NCBI GenBank assembly: GCA_029532415.1 | Contig: JAQOTA010000058.1 | Location: forward strand, 620,001 to 684,000 | Direction: 5' to 3' | DNA from: Marasmius tenuissimus | Lineage: Eukaryota; Basidiomycota; Agaricomycetes; Agaricales; Marasmiaceae | Length of the DNA: 64,000 bases | In this document: one piece after another, positions 21,949-33,800 of the stretch | How the letters are laid out: every line of letters starts with the position of its first letter | Position numbering within the stretch: the stretch's first letter is position 1 | Translations under genes and position numbers: made by a program | Notes under the pieces: generated by a model | Told to the model about the DNA's origin: nothing | Databases searched by the model: none | What the model saw: the letters and a program-made list of their open reading frames with translations, nothing else

Positions 21949-24763
21949 ATGGAACTCACAGAGCTGTCTCGTCAAGTTCGCCTTGTTTGCGAGTCTTCTC
22001 TTCCTCTGACGGATCTGCTCGCCGCAGTGGAGGAATTTGTAGAAGGCTCTCTATCGGACAAGAGCATACCCTCCCGGCTGGAGCAAGAGTTGCAATCTGT
22101 ATACGACGATGTCGTTGACCAGTCACCATCTCATATCCAAATATTCCTTGCTCTGCTCTTCCAGCTCAGGCTACTCCTGAGCCCATCCTCGATCATTTCA
22201 TCTTGGTTCGACCTCGTTATACGCCCTGCTTTACGTCTACCCAAACTTTCGACCTCGGCGGTGCAGCAAGCCAGAGAGCTCGTTCTACTTGCCTTGTCTT
22301 CAGGCGATGAGGCATCCCACAAGAAAGTCCTCGACTTCAGGAGGCGCGTATTGGATCTCTATCTATATGATGCTTATAACGAGGGCTCTGGAGACGATGT
22401 ATTGGAGTGGGCCGAGCTGAACAGCCTTGAAAGAGAGAAGGGAGTGTTCTGGAAATCCAATCTGGAGGAGATCCTACTCAAGTTCGGAGAGCTGAGACCT
22501 CTAGTAAGCGATCATTTTGCTTCGAACTGTGCTGGATGCTAACAACAGTATTTAGGAACTCCTCAATGAAATCGACCGTCATTTCGTGGATCCTCCGTCA
22601 CGGTTACAGCTCGTTATCTTCATGAACATATACATCTCTTCGCCCTGCTTCACTTGGTCTACGGGTGCTATCCTCGCCGAGCACTCTCTCATGGACAATC
22701 TTGTATTGTCCCTGCTACTAGACAACTCTACAACCATCTGCACGATCAGCCTGAACGTTCTAACCAAACTCCTTCCCATATATGCCGTTCACGCTTCCTC
22801 CGTGCTTCCGGGAATGCTTCATCGCCTCTTCGCCATATTTTCTCGTATGTTGTGCTGGCGGCGGAAACTTGTTATACCCTCCGAAGATCCAGAACACCCA
22901 GATGAAGAGGACATTTGGGACCAGGATGGGGACATAGATCCGACACCATCTCCCGTGCCACGCGATGATCTAAACTGGCAACTATTGGGATCCATATTCC
23001 CTGGTTCGTCGTCTCCTCCCAATTGCCGGACATATTTCAGCTTCCTATACTACCTCTTTCCGTCCAACTTGTTCAAATTTCTTTGGCAACCAATTCTGTA
23101 CTTCAATGAAAGCCCGTTCCCAAGTCCGTACCAGATCGACTGGAATAACGTCTTCGATGAGACCAAACTCCGAACATTGTCAGAGGTATTGGGTTCCATC
23201 TATTGTTTATGGCGACCTTACAAGTGTTTTCTCCTAGTATCTTTTCCGCCGACACATCTTTCACCCCCGGATGCTATGGCAAGGCGCTGAGGATGAGCAG
23301 GCCGGTCGATGTTTCTGGAGAAAGTACGACGTTGCTTGTATTGCTTCGGAAGCTGCCCTCCTTGATATCAGAAACATCTCCCTTGCATTTCGCGAAAGGC
23401 TACGAAACGCCGCCAACAAGACAACTCTGGACGATAAATCACCTGAAAAGTTCGACCAACCACAGGTGCTACTACAGAGCATGGTTGAGACTGCGGCTCT
23501 TCTGAAGTCTGGTAGTGACATTAAAACAGTCCAAACCACATCGCACTGGTCTCCACCCGGTTTTGGAGAGCCTGCTCCTGAAGACCATGTCCCTGAAGTA
23601 CATCTCCCGTCGCATGCGGAGGCTTCCACACCACCTACCCGAGTTGTTTCCGACCTACAACGGCAGGTTCTTCTCTTGCGAAGCGAACTGAACTTTGAAT
23701 TGTGGCTGGCCCGAGAGAATATCAAGCACATAGGCCGATTGCACCAGGATCGTTCTCTGACACAGAATGCCGAGGTTGAACGGCAAGGTCTAGTGAGTAA
23801 AATGGCAAGATTTTTCTATTATTTCGCCTGATTCCCTGCTCCCTCTAGTATAACAAACTGAGAAATTATCGCAGCCAAGTAGGTCGGCTCGAGTCCGAGC
23901 TCCGCGAAAACAAGGAGCAGGCTATTGCTACCAAAAACCAGTATGTCGATTGGAATGCGGAGCTGCAGAAGAAGCTACGCGAACTGCGCGAGGAGAAGAA
24001 AGCGTGGATTGCTGAGGCGGCAAAATTGCGTTCAGACTCGACTGAGGCTGAGGTACCGTCCTAGTTTCTGTCCGAGTTTCGCTTTTCTAATCGAAATCCC
24101 AGGGTTTATTCAAAGCTCAAGGCAAATTGCTTTCTGACGCTACGAAGGAGGTTTTCCATCTACAGACTCAGAGAAAGGAAACACAACACAAAGTCGACCG
24201 ACTTCATGACTACGAGAAGCAAATCGAACAGCACATGAAGATGCAAACGTTGTGGTAAGTATCTTATTCAAACTTTACCCTTCTGTCGCGTGCGTGACGG
24301 ATATGTATTTAGGAGCGAGGATTTTGCCCGATTCAACGAACGGGGCCTGGAACTTGAATTTGTCAAGAGTCGAAATAGACAGCTGGAGTTGCGGTTACAA
24401 AGTCTCGAGGAGAGTCGACAAGCATTGGAGCGCGACAATGAGTCCATATAATCCCCTATTGGCGTTTTCGTCTTTGCTGATTTGTACCATTCTAGGACAT
24501 ACCGCAGGCAGGTTCAGGCACTGGAACACCTTTCGCCACGTTCGCCACCGAGGCGTTACCCATTTTCAGAGCCCCGCAAACGTCAACGACCTAACGAGAT
24601 CACGGAAGAGTCTCATCGAGCTCTTCGTGAACAGAACTCTGACCTGCGAGAGGAGGTAGAGGAGCTTAGAACTATGGTGGAACTACTGAGAGGGCAGGTT
24701 GAAGGCAGACACGGTCTCGTCGCTGAGCCCCGAGCAAGTCCAACGAGCCCTTTGCTCACGTAG
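21949..24763 (+). CDS. TSC1: Hamartin homologue, TSC complex subunit 1
   Basis: The protein begins MELTELSRQVRLVCESSLPLTDLLAAVEEF. Its N-terminal helical-repeat part (SRLQLVIFMNIYISSPCF, NVLTKLLPIYAVHASSVLPGMLHRLFAIFSRMLCW) is the hamartin domain. The junction LSE-YLFRRHIFHPRMLW is restored by an intron ending at TCCTAG near 23238. The C-terminal third, in several exons from about 23640 to 24763, is coiled coil (RQVLLLRSELNFELWLARENIKHIGRL; ELRTMVELLRGQVEG). Tsc1 stabilises Tsc2, the GAP that switches off Rheb and hence TORC1 in fission yeast and animals. Baker's yeast lacks it, so its presence suggests this fungus keeps the TSC brake. Confidence 0.85.
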
Positions 24764-24874
24764 CCGTGAATGATCTAGGGATATCTTGTTTACATTTTGG
24801 TATACTACAACCATTTCTGTAACTTGGGCTTTAGCAGTTGTCGGTTTTTGAGTTGCTAGTCACGCTATATTCAA

Positions 24875-24893
24875 TGAACATTCGAGAATGTTC
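24875..24893. promoter_or_regulatory. Perfect four-unit heat-shock element
   Basis: GAA at 24876, TTC at 24881, GAA at 24886 and TTC at 24891 alternate at exact five-base spacing. This is the canonical binding array for heat-shock factor and lies about 210 bases before the HSP90 start. A second dimeric unit, TTCGAGAA, is at 24926-24933. Confidence 0.9.
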
Positions 24894-25104
24894 GATTGCC
24901 GGATCGGCGGCAAACTGGTGGATTGTTCGAGAAGCTGTAGAAACTATTTTGCAGCAACGCGCGTCGATTTCCTTCAGGCTCCCTTTCATCTTCACTTTTC
25001 ACCCCATCTCTTTCCCCTTTACCCACCCCAGCTCACGCTGTACGCGCTCCTTTCTTGATCTTGTTTATTCCTTTACTGACAAGATCACCTTTGCTCACAG
25101 CACA

Positions 25105-27602
25105 ATGGCTTCAGAAAGCTTTGGATTCCAAGCAGAAATCAGCCAGCTGCTCGACCTCATCATCAGTGAGCTCTGTCTGGTATATTTCTCCAGATCCAGG
25201 ATTTAATCGCCATCAATAGACACGTTCTACTCGAACAAGGAGATTTTCCTTCGTGAACTCATCTCCAATTCCTCCGATGCCCTTGACAAAATCCGATATC
25301 AATCTTTGACCGACCCCTCCGTTCTCGACACTGAGAAGGAGCTCTATATTCGAATCACTCCTGACAAAGAGAACAAGGTTCTCAGTATCCGCGATACCGG
25401 TATCGGTTTCACAAAAGCCGACTTTGTCAACAATCTTGGTACCATCGCAAAGTCTGGTACTAAGGTGAGGTTGACTACTATACTTCGATCAGAATGTCAC
25501 CGACTTACACCTATTCTTTCATAGGGCTTCATGGAGGCGTTGAGCTCCGGCGCCGATATCTCTATGATCGGTCAATTCGGTGTCGGTTTCTACTCAGCGT
25601 ACCTGGTCGCTGAACGTGTGCAAGTCATCTCAAAACACAACGATGACGAACAGTACATCTGGGAGTCTGCAGCTGGTGGAACCTTCACCATCACTCCCGA
25701 TGAGACGAACCCTCGTCTTGGCCGCGGAACTGAGATCCGTCTGTACTTGAAGGAGGATCAGACCGAGTATCTTGAGGAGAAGAGGATCAAGGAGATCGTC
25801 AAAAAGCACTCCGAGTTCATCTCGTACCCCATTCAGTTGGCGGTGACTAAGGAGGTCGAGAAGGTGTGCATTATTTTCTGCTTGTATGAATCTATCACAT
25901 TGTCCTGAATTGCCCTTTAGGAAGTCGAGGACGAGGAGGAGGAAGCCAAGGAAGACGAAGACAAGCCCAAAATCGAGGAAGTCGAGGACGAAGATGAAAA
26001 GAAGGAGAAGAAGACGAAGAAGGTCAAAGAGATGGAGACTACGAACGAGGAGTTGAACAAGACCAAACCAATTTGGACGCGCAATCCCAGCGATATTTCG
26101 CAGGAAGAATATGGCGCTTTCTACAAGAGTTTGAGCAACGATTGGGAAGACCACCTCGCTGTCAAGCACTTCTCAGTTGAAGGTCAACTCGAGTTCAAAG
26201 CGATCCTCTACATTCCCAAGCGGTGAGTGTGCTAGACCTTCTAAAATGTTAGTCTCCGTCAACTGATGTCCCTTGAACAGCGCACCCTTCGACCTCTTCG
26301 AGTCTAAGAAGAAGCGTAACAACATCAAGCTCTACGTTCGACGTGTCTTCATCATGGACGATTGTGAGGATCTTATTCCAGAGTACCTCAATTTCGTCAA
26401 GGGTATCGTCGATTCTGAGGATCTTCCTCTCAATATCTCCCGCGAGACTCTCCAGCAAAACAAGATCCTGAAGGTCATTCGCAAGAACATTGTGAAGAAG
26501 TGTATGGATCTCATCAGTGAAATCGCCGAGGACAAGGACAACTTCCAGAAATTCTACGAGTCGTTCGGTAAGAACCTGAAACTTGGTATCCACGAAGATG
26601 CTCAGAACCGAAGCAAACTCGCCGAGTTCCTGCGCTTCCATTCCACCAAATCTACCGATGAGCAGACTTCTCTCAAGGGTGAGCCCATTACTCATGGTAT
26701 GGCTGATGTCAGGATTCTAACGTGTCTGGTTGTCAGACTACATCACCCGTATGCCTGAGGTTCAGAAATCCATCTACTACCTCACTGGCGAGTCCCTTGC
26801 TGCCACCAGGGATTCGCCGTTCTTGGAGGTGCTCAAGAAGAAGGGCTTCGAGGTTCTCCTCCTTGTTGACCCCATTGACGAGTACGCCATCAGCCAACTC
26901 AAGGAGTTTGATGGCAAGAAGCTTGTTTGTGTGTCCAAGGAGGGTCTCGAGCTCGAGGAGACGGAGGAGGAAAAGGCGGCTCGTGAGGCAGAAGCCAATG
27001 AATTTAACGAGCTCTGCACTGTTGTCAAGGACGCTCTCGGTGAAAAAGTTGAGAAGGTCGTCATCTCTAACCGTATCACCGATTCGCCATGTGTGTTGGT
27101 CACTGGTCAATTCGGCTGGTCGTCGAACATGGTAAGTGTTTCTCAGCTCATACGGATCTTCGTGGTTGCTTATGATTGGTGCATCATAGGAACGTATCAT
27201 GAAAGCACAGGCTCTTCGTGATTCGTCAATGTCTTCGTACATGGCATCCAAAAAGACCCTTGAGCTCAACCCCAAGAACCCCATCGTGAAGGAGCTCAAG
27301 CGTAAGGTTTCGGAGGACAAGGGCGACAAGTCTGTCCGCGACCTTACCTTCCTGCTCTTCGAGACCGCCCTTCTCACTTCCGGGTTCACTCTGGATGACC
27401 CGACGTCGTTCGCGAAGCGCATCCACAGGATGATTTCGTGAGTAGATTCCTCTTTTGGGTTTCTTGTACTTGACACTGATCGCAACTATCATGTAGTCTC
27501 GGTCTCGATGTCGACGAAGAAGAGGAACCCGCAGCGGCCTCTGATGCTCCCCCTACATCTTCGGAACCAGTCTCTACTTCGGCGATGGAGGAGATTGATT
27601 AA
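25105..27602 (+). CDS. HSP90: Heat-shock protein 90, cytosolic
   Basis: Eight exons: 25105-25165, 25220-25464, 25525-25863, 25921-26222, 26281-26678, 26737-27131, 27190-27437 and 27497-27602. The ATP-binding domain has [28 protein letters not shown] and [15 protein letters not shown] Glu/Lys-rich linker ([15 protein letters not shown]) leads to the middle domain ([23 protein letters not shown]; the catalytic-loop Arg lies in NISRETLQQ). The dimerisation domain ends AMEEID. No signal peptide or KDEL is present, so it is the cytosolic form. The final residue pair is Ile-Asp where most family members have Val-Asp. The upstream heat-shock elements fit heat induction. Confidence 0.97.
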
Positions 27603-28094
27603 ATTCGCATGATTACGCCTCGTGGGACCCGCCGTCCCTTTTGTACAACTGTTAGCTTCTATCTAGTCGACTTTACATTGCAATCTAATAGATGCCTGAT
27701 GTATCATGAATATCATGAATGTACTTACCATCTTGATGAAACGCTTTGATCGACGGTGATGGCGGGAGATTTGACCCTCGATTTGGCGCGTGCTTGACTC
27801 GTGTCTGGCGCGCATCGAGTCAATGGGGCGTCGCACGGAGTCAACGCGTTCTGACGCGTTGTTGTGGCGTGTCGAGTCAAGGCGTGGGAAATTACCTAAG
27901 ACACCAGGGTCCTTCCTGATTTAGTTTCTTGGGGGAGTGCGCTTGCGCTAAGCGAGGGTTTTCAGTCACCTCCATTGTGACACCAAGTCCTTGCATTGTC
28001 CTTCCTTATTGTTATCAAATCCCCTCATGTTCCTTCTCTCTTAAAACTCTAACATTTATTCACGACCTTTGTGTCCCAACTTTCCTTCCCAAAC
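27603..28094. other. HSP90 3' flank with a cluster of TGACTC and ACGCGT motifs
   Basis: No gene is supported. Within 27794-27880 there are four copies of TTGACTC/GAGTCAA (27794, 27817, 27838, 27874) and two ACGCGT hexamers (27844, 27854), the second following CTG. The cluster lies about 215-300 bases before the next predicted start codon. Confidence 0.6.
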
Positions 28095-28859
28095 ATGCAG
28101 CACCGTCAACAATCATCCAAGCAATTCCACCCACAGCACTCGAATGAGGTTTGTCCTTTCATTCTCATCCTGGCTCGTCGTCTCAGGTCATTGATCTTTG
28201 CTTGCCCGTAGCCCACGAATGTTGCTACAGTCGATGCTGCATATCCAAATCCTCCACGTTTGAAATCTCCATTCCAGCCTGTTTCTAATAGTACCAGTAT
28301 CACTCCTACTACCTCAGTAAGTGCATCGCCCTCATGCAGAGAGCCCTCGGCCTCTTACACGATTTTCCAGCATTTACCTGCATTTAATCACGTCGGTTCG
28401 AGACGAAATCGTTCACCAGGGCGTCGTCATCGTCATTGTGCTCGCACTGATTGTCCGGTGGAGACTGTTTCCCACCGATTTGACCGCTTACCGTGGATAT
28501 CGATGATGGACTCGCCCCCGTCAGGGCTGCCTATAGACGATATAGCCGATCTATCACAATTGCCATACCAGGGACCAGATCCCTCCACCAGCCATTCTCC
28601 GCTCAACTCAGGACCCGGGTTGGGCCCAGTGAGGCGACGTAAGAGGTCTTTCCGCTCGGACCCGCTCGGCCTCACTCTGGAACATCCTTCTTCGCCGACA
28701 ATTGCACTTTCAACCCATACTAATTCAACACTCTTGTCGACACCTCCTACCAAACCCAGACGCTCTCGCGTTTTCCATCGCTTAATGCCGGTTTTCTCCT
28801 GCGACACCCACAACTTCAACGACTCGGAACACACGATTCTTCCACATTTCATGCCATAA
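28095..28859 (+). CDS. Predicted Ser/Pro/Arg-rich protein, unassigned
   Basis: Three exons can be joined: MQHRQQSSKQFHPQHSNE, then PTNVATVDAAYPNPPRLK to TPTTS, then HLPAFNHVGSRRNRSPGRR onward to a stop at 28857-28859. Both introns keep the frame and have GT-AG borders (GTTTGT and GTAAGT donors). The product of about 220 residues is mainly Ser, Pro, Thr and Arg with short charged patches (RRRKRS), suggesting a disordered, perhaps nuclear protein. I do not recognise it. It might instead be a long noncoding transcript, though the open third exon supports coding. Confidence 0.45.
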
Positions 28860-29430
28860 CTCATCACCTGGACGATCACTGCTTATTTCTTTTCATTCGT
28901 TCTCAACCTTGCTGCGTTTCGTATCATCCCTGCTTTCCAGTTCGCTCTCATCGATTATCTGCTGCATGACACAATTCGTACGAATCATTTCAAACCGCAT
29001 CAACCACAACTCGCACTGTATAACTACGATTTTCTGCGCTTCGTATCTTCATGATTTATTCGCTGATTTATTCTCGACCCCTCGCTTCCCCGCTCCTGTT
29101 TCTCGGGACATTTCTCGAAATATCCTTCGACGAATCATCTGCTTCGCTGTTCCAATCATACATACGCTCCTGCCGCTGCCATCAGCATCTCCCATATTTA
29201 CTGTTCAGATGCATTTTCGTTTACCAGATCTCCCTAATACTGTACCTTTTTCCCAAGTGTTTTCGCCAGTGTGCTTCCATGACTCGATCCGATATGATAT
29301 AGGCTGCTTTATGACTCGTTAGTGTAAACTGTCCGGGGCCCTGTGGGGCCCACGAATCGATTTACGAGCATTATAAATTGAAAATGCAATCAGTGCTTGG
29401 CTCTACAATTCCTCACTGCCTTCTTGAACG
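28860..29430. promoter_or_regulatory. SER1 promoter region
   Basis: Pyrimidine-rich and without a supported gene. Two ATGACTCG sequences lie at 29279-29286 and 29311-29318. A TATAAA at 29372-29377 is 54 bases before the SER1 start. TGACTC is the core of the Gcn4/Cpc1 general amino-acid control element, which fits a serine-synthesis gene. Confidence 0.55.
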
Positions 29431-30763
29431 ATGTCCGACGGCGATAAACGAGTGATCAACTTTGGCGCAGGTCCATCTGCTCTACCTGACTCGGTGTTGG
29501 CAGAGGCCGCTAAAGGACTCCTCAACTTCAAGGGCACTGGCATCGGCATTGCTGAAATCTCCCATCGTTCGAAGGAGTTCGTAGGATTCATCAATGAGCT
29601 CGAGTCCCTCATACGAACTCAGCTGGACGTTCCTCCTACCCATAAAATTCTTTTCACCCAAGGAGGAGGCACTGGACAGTTTTCTGCGGTCGTCCTGAAT
29701 CTCCTTGCTCGACACCGTCTACTTCACCCGGAACTGTCCGACGACCAGCGACATCTCGACTACGTCCTGACTGGGTCTTGGAGCAAGAAAGCAGCAGATG
29801 AAGCCCGCAGACTGGGCGGAGGACAAGTCAATATTGCCGCAGACGCTCGAACCCATTCAGAAAGCGGCAAAGCTTTCCAACAGATTCCTGCGCACGACGC
29901 GTACAAGTTCTCCTCCGACCCGGCACTCATCTATTACTGCGATAACGAGACAGTCGATGGGGTCCAATTCTCTCATGAAGGGTCGAGTCCAACGTCGTTC
30001 CCATTCCACCTCCTTCCAAAGAACATCTTGCTGCCTTTGGTTGCAGACTACTCTTCCTCGTTCATGTCGCGTCCTATACCCCGTATCGCCGATCACGCTG
30101 TGATCTACGCTGGAGCGCAGAAGAATATAGGTCCAGCAGGATTGACGATTCTCATCGTTCGACAGGACTGCATCGTTGATGTCGATGCTGCAGCCAAGCT
30201 GGGTGCGGTTCCGGTTCCGATCTCCATGTCTTACAAGACTTTGGATGACAACAACAGTCTGCATAACACACCCTCGGTCCTTCCTATCTACATCGCGGGG
30301 CTGGTTCTACAGCGTATGAAGGACTTGGGAGGAATGCCATACTACGAGGACACGAACAGGAAGAAGGCTCAGAAACTGTACGCGACATTGAAGGAAGGTG
30401 AAGAGAAGGGGGTATTCCGTGGAAAGGTGAAAGAAGGGTCCGGAAGCTGGATGAACGTTGTGTTTGATGTGCTGGGTGACGGCGCAGAGGCGCGTTTCAT
30501 CAGTGGTGCTGAACAAGAGGGCATGAAATCGTTGAAGGGACATCGGTGAGCAGCTCTCCTCCCCTTTATACATCATTCACCTGCTTATACTTGTCATCTA
30601 TTCAGCTCTGTTGGAGGTGCGCCTATTTTTCATGTGGACTGTTCAGATACTAATTGCATTTGTCGCCATAGGTATTCGTGTCTCCCTCTACAACGCGATC
30701 ACAGAAGAGCAGACCGACAAGCTCGTCGCATACATGAAAAAGTTCATTGCAGAGGCACAATAA
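29431..30763 (+). CDS. SER1: Phosphoserine aminotransferase
   Basis: A long first exon (29431-30545) encodes MSDGDKRVINFGAGPSALPDSVL through GHR. It is followed by an 11-base exon (30606-30616) and a last exon from 30672 (RVSLYNAITEEQTDKLVAYMKKFIAEAQ). Family marks are NFGAGPSALP, ISHRSKEF, FTQGGGTGQFSAV and the PLP lysine in YAGAQKNIGPAG. The enzyme converts 3-phosphohydroxypyruvate and glutamate to phosphoserine in the serine pathway. Across the micro-exon the protein reads GHR-SVGG-IRVS, matching the conserved HRSVGG(I/M)R segment, so the model is well supported. It converges with TRS130, 52 bases between stops. Confidence 0.95.
30606..30616 (+). other. SER1: 11-base micro-exon of SER1
   Basis: The exon CTCTGTTGGAG sits between introns 30546-30605 and 30617-30671. 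It supplies the last base of Arg, Ser-Val-Gly and the first base of the next Gly, restoring the conserved SVGG motif. Confidence 0.85.
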
Positions 30764-30815
30764 TGTGTCGGTTCCAAATAATTTATCATCGTATAAAATC
30801 GTCGTGTAGCCAATA

Positions 30816-33800
30816 TCATCCATCTGACATGCCCACAACATACGTACTTCGTCCGCCCCGTGGCATAATCAACACAGTCTCCGCACCGTGAGTCTGGTAG
30901 GTCTCTGTACTGGGGATCGCCATCGAGCCCATAGTAATCTCATCAGCCAATGGAAGCGCGGAGATAATCACTTGTGGGAGAGGATATTCTCCGTGATGAA
31001 GAGCCACCAGAGTAATTGGTACGGAGAACGAATGGTTGTCCTGCAAACACGCGGGGACGCGTCAAATTGAGTCAGTTAGACGTCCAGACCAACACGACCA
31101 CGCGTGTGTACGCGCACTGACCGATGCCATAAAGTTCCCGCGTTTCCTACCGCTCACAAGCCATTCTTTCACCATCTCTTCAACATCATATTGCATTGCA
31201 TATTGTCGACGAGGGTCACCATGACTTGTCCCCCAATGGAACGAAGTGTGGATGGTAACCGTGGCGGGTATGGGTTGGCCAGCGTAGATAGGCTTGGAGT
31301 CTTGCAGCACCTCCGGGGAGATCTTGAGGTTGACAGAAGCCACAATCTATCCAGTGTCACTCGTCAATCATGCAAGTAAAAAAGCGGTAAACTGAACGGA
31401 ACACATACATTTTTGTGCGGGACGTCCACTGGTATCCTCACCGTGCGCCACAAACCTCCGGATGGATCAGAACGTCGGTGTTTACGCAAAGTCTGTAACA
31501 GGTATCGCAATCTGTCACTACGGACTGGTCAACGCGTCTTCGAGCACGCACCTCTTTTACTCGCTGCATGGACTCCTTCAGATGTCCGTGGTCCGCATCA
31601 TCTGGAGGAAAATGTAACTCCCCAGTTATCTCGTAAAGTTCCACCCAGTTCGAGTTTAGTTCCAACAACTTTGGTAGACTGTGAATCATGCTCTCTCGGT
31701 CTGACTCGAAGCTCGGAGATTCCCCCACAGCATCATCAACAGCGGCTGTTATCACGGCTTCAACTTCTAAACAACGGACGGAATCTCAGTGGGAAGATCT
31801 TATGCTCTTGTCAATGGAGATACCCACCTTCCCGTAACATGCGATACTTGACGCACAGAGTCAATGGTTCGTTGACTAGAAAGGGTCGGTCAAAAGCTTG
31901 ACTCGCGTAGTATGGAGGTGACATACCAGGCCCATCAGATGAGTTGATTTGGAATATAAAATCGACGGGTTGGGTTCTCTTGACAGTCTAACGGAAGTCA
32001 TCCCTTAGTTGACCCGAGAACGAGAACAAAGGAAGAGGCAAGGGAACGCATACATATATCGGCCTTGGTGAGGTACAATTCACCACCCGTACCCCGCTTT
32101 CCGCCCCTGGGGATATTTCGAGCCTGGCGTCCGATATCCGGACATGTTGAGGATTTGTTGTGGAGACAGTGAACCTAGAGAATAGCCTATTTGGGGAGCG
32201 AACGAAGTGAGTATACGTCGCAGAGGCTCGAATTTCGTGTGACAGACCGTTTTCCCCGGAAGAAATCTTCTACGTTGACAGAGATTGGGAGACTTATGGA
32301 CACATTTCTGGTCATCCGGAGTGACCTTGAGATATCGGCCCCTGCTTCTGTAGCGTATTCCGCTTCGGCAAACACTTTCTGTGGACAGGTTAGCTCCTTA
32401 GGAAAACCGAAGACAAAGTGATGCGTACAATTGTTTGTGCTGCCGAGGAGTGTGTATGAGGAAGAAGGAGCTCGACAAGTTCACGATCTGGGATGTGATG
32501 TAAAGCAAGACGATCATCCGAAGCCTCTAAGGTCATTCCATCCTTTCCTGAAAAGCTACATGAGAAGGCGGCCAGAAGGTCATTGCAGGCTCTCACCGGT
32601 AAGGATTCGGGCTTCGTTCAAGTGGAACTTGACGGAAGGAGACGACAACTTGATTGTTGCCTTCGTGACTTGATTCCTACCGGACGAGACCATCACAAGT
32701 AGTCGAGGCGTCCCGTCAAGTTGGACTGCATCTTCGTTAGTTGCTGCAACACCGTGGACAGCGTGGGGCTTACCTTCGACAGGGGGAGAGATATCAACAT
32801 GAAAAGCCAGTGGGTCTCTGGGTATTTTGACCAGTACCGGTCTTTGTGATACCAAATTGCTCCGCGTACTTGCAGGCTTTCGATGTGTCCATTGGAAAAG
32901 GAGGCGACCCAAACGAATCTCACTGCTGTCGAGCACGAAGGCACCAAAGGTTGGAGACTAGGGCCCAGATTTCAGTATTCGCTCCACCAGAAGGTTCAGC
33001 CGAAAGCAATACCGGACAGAAGAGCCTAAGCTGAGACTTTCCCGGTGGCAACTCGTGTGCCTCAGAGATGTATTTTAGCTTCTCCGAGTCTTGACCAGCA
33101 AGGGTGACATGTATATCCGCGACAGAAAATGGCTTTCAGGGAACGTCAGAGGCGGACTTGGTAAGCAAATGAGAGGAGAGTACGTACGATTGGTAGGCGG
33201 TTGGAAACTGTCGCCACCAAGTACGATCCATCTTCGGACCCAGCAAGTTCGGCCGATGGAGCAACTTGGATAGTGAAAGCAGGATGGTCGGGGTGATGTA
33301 GGTCTAAGTGCTGGAATGAGTAAAGACACAGCGATGGGTACACGGGTACTTGCCTTCTTGTAGGCTTTCAGCAGCGAGCTTTAGTTGGTTCGATAGCGAA
33401 GATAAGTATGCAGCTTTATCCTCCTCCGACATGAGTAGTTCTGCCCCGGAGCTCTCAGCGTAGGTTTTCATGAAGGAAAGAAGGATAAGAATCCATTCCC
33501 GGTCTCGAGGCTTGTCGAGCTGAGCATGTGTATCCAGTGCGCGATGGAGTGACGACGATTCTAGCGATGTCCACAAATGGAGAGCATAGTGAGCAGGAAG
33601 GGATGAATAAGTAGTGAGGGCCGTGTCCAAACGACCTCGATGGCTTCATTAAGAGGTGAGCGATGGGTATTCAGAGAGGAGGAGAGCCGTACAGATCAAG
33701 AGCCGCAATGCTGCCATGTAGCTTGAGAGCAAACTTCCGACGACCCGCCTTCGCGTACAAATCAATGGCACGGGTTGTGATCAGGATATATAGCTCGTAG

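Noticed and set aside
26733..27485. 250-codon minus-strand open frame opposite HSP90
   Set aside because: It is the mirror of a highly conserved coding region with codon bias; no domain and no splicing.
28909..29322. 137-codon frame upstream of SER1
   Set aside because: Pyrimidine-rich sequence gives a Ser/Phe/Ile-rich string without features; better read as promoter and leader.
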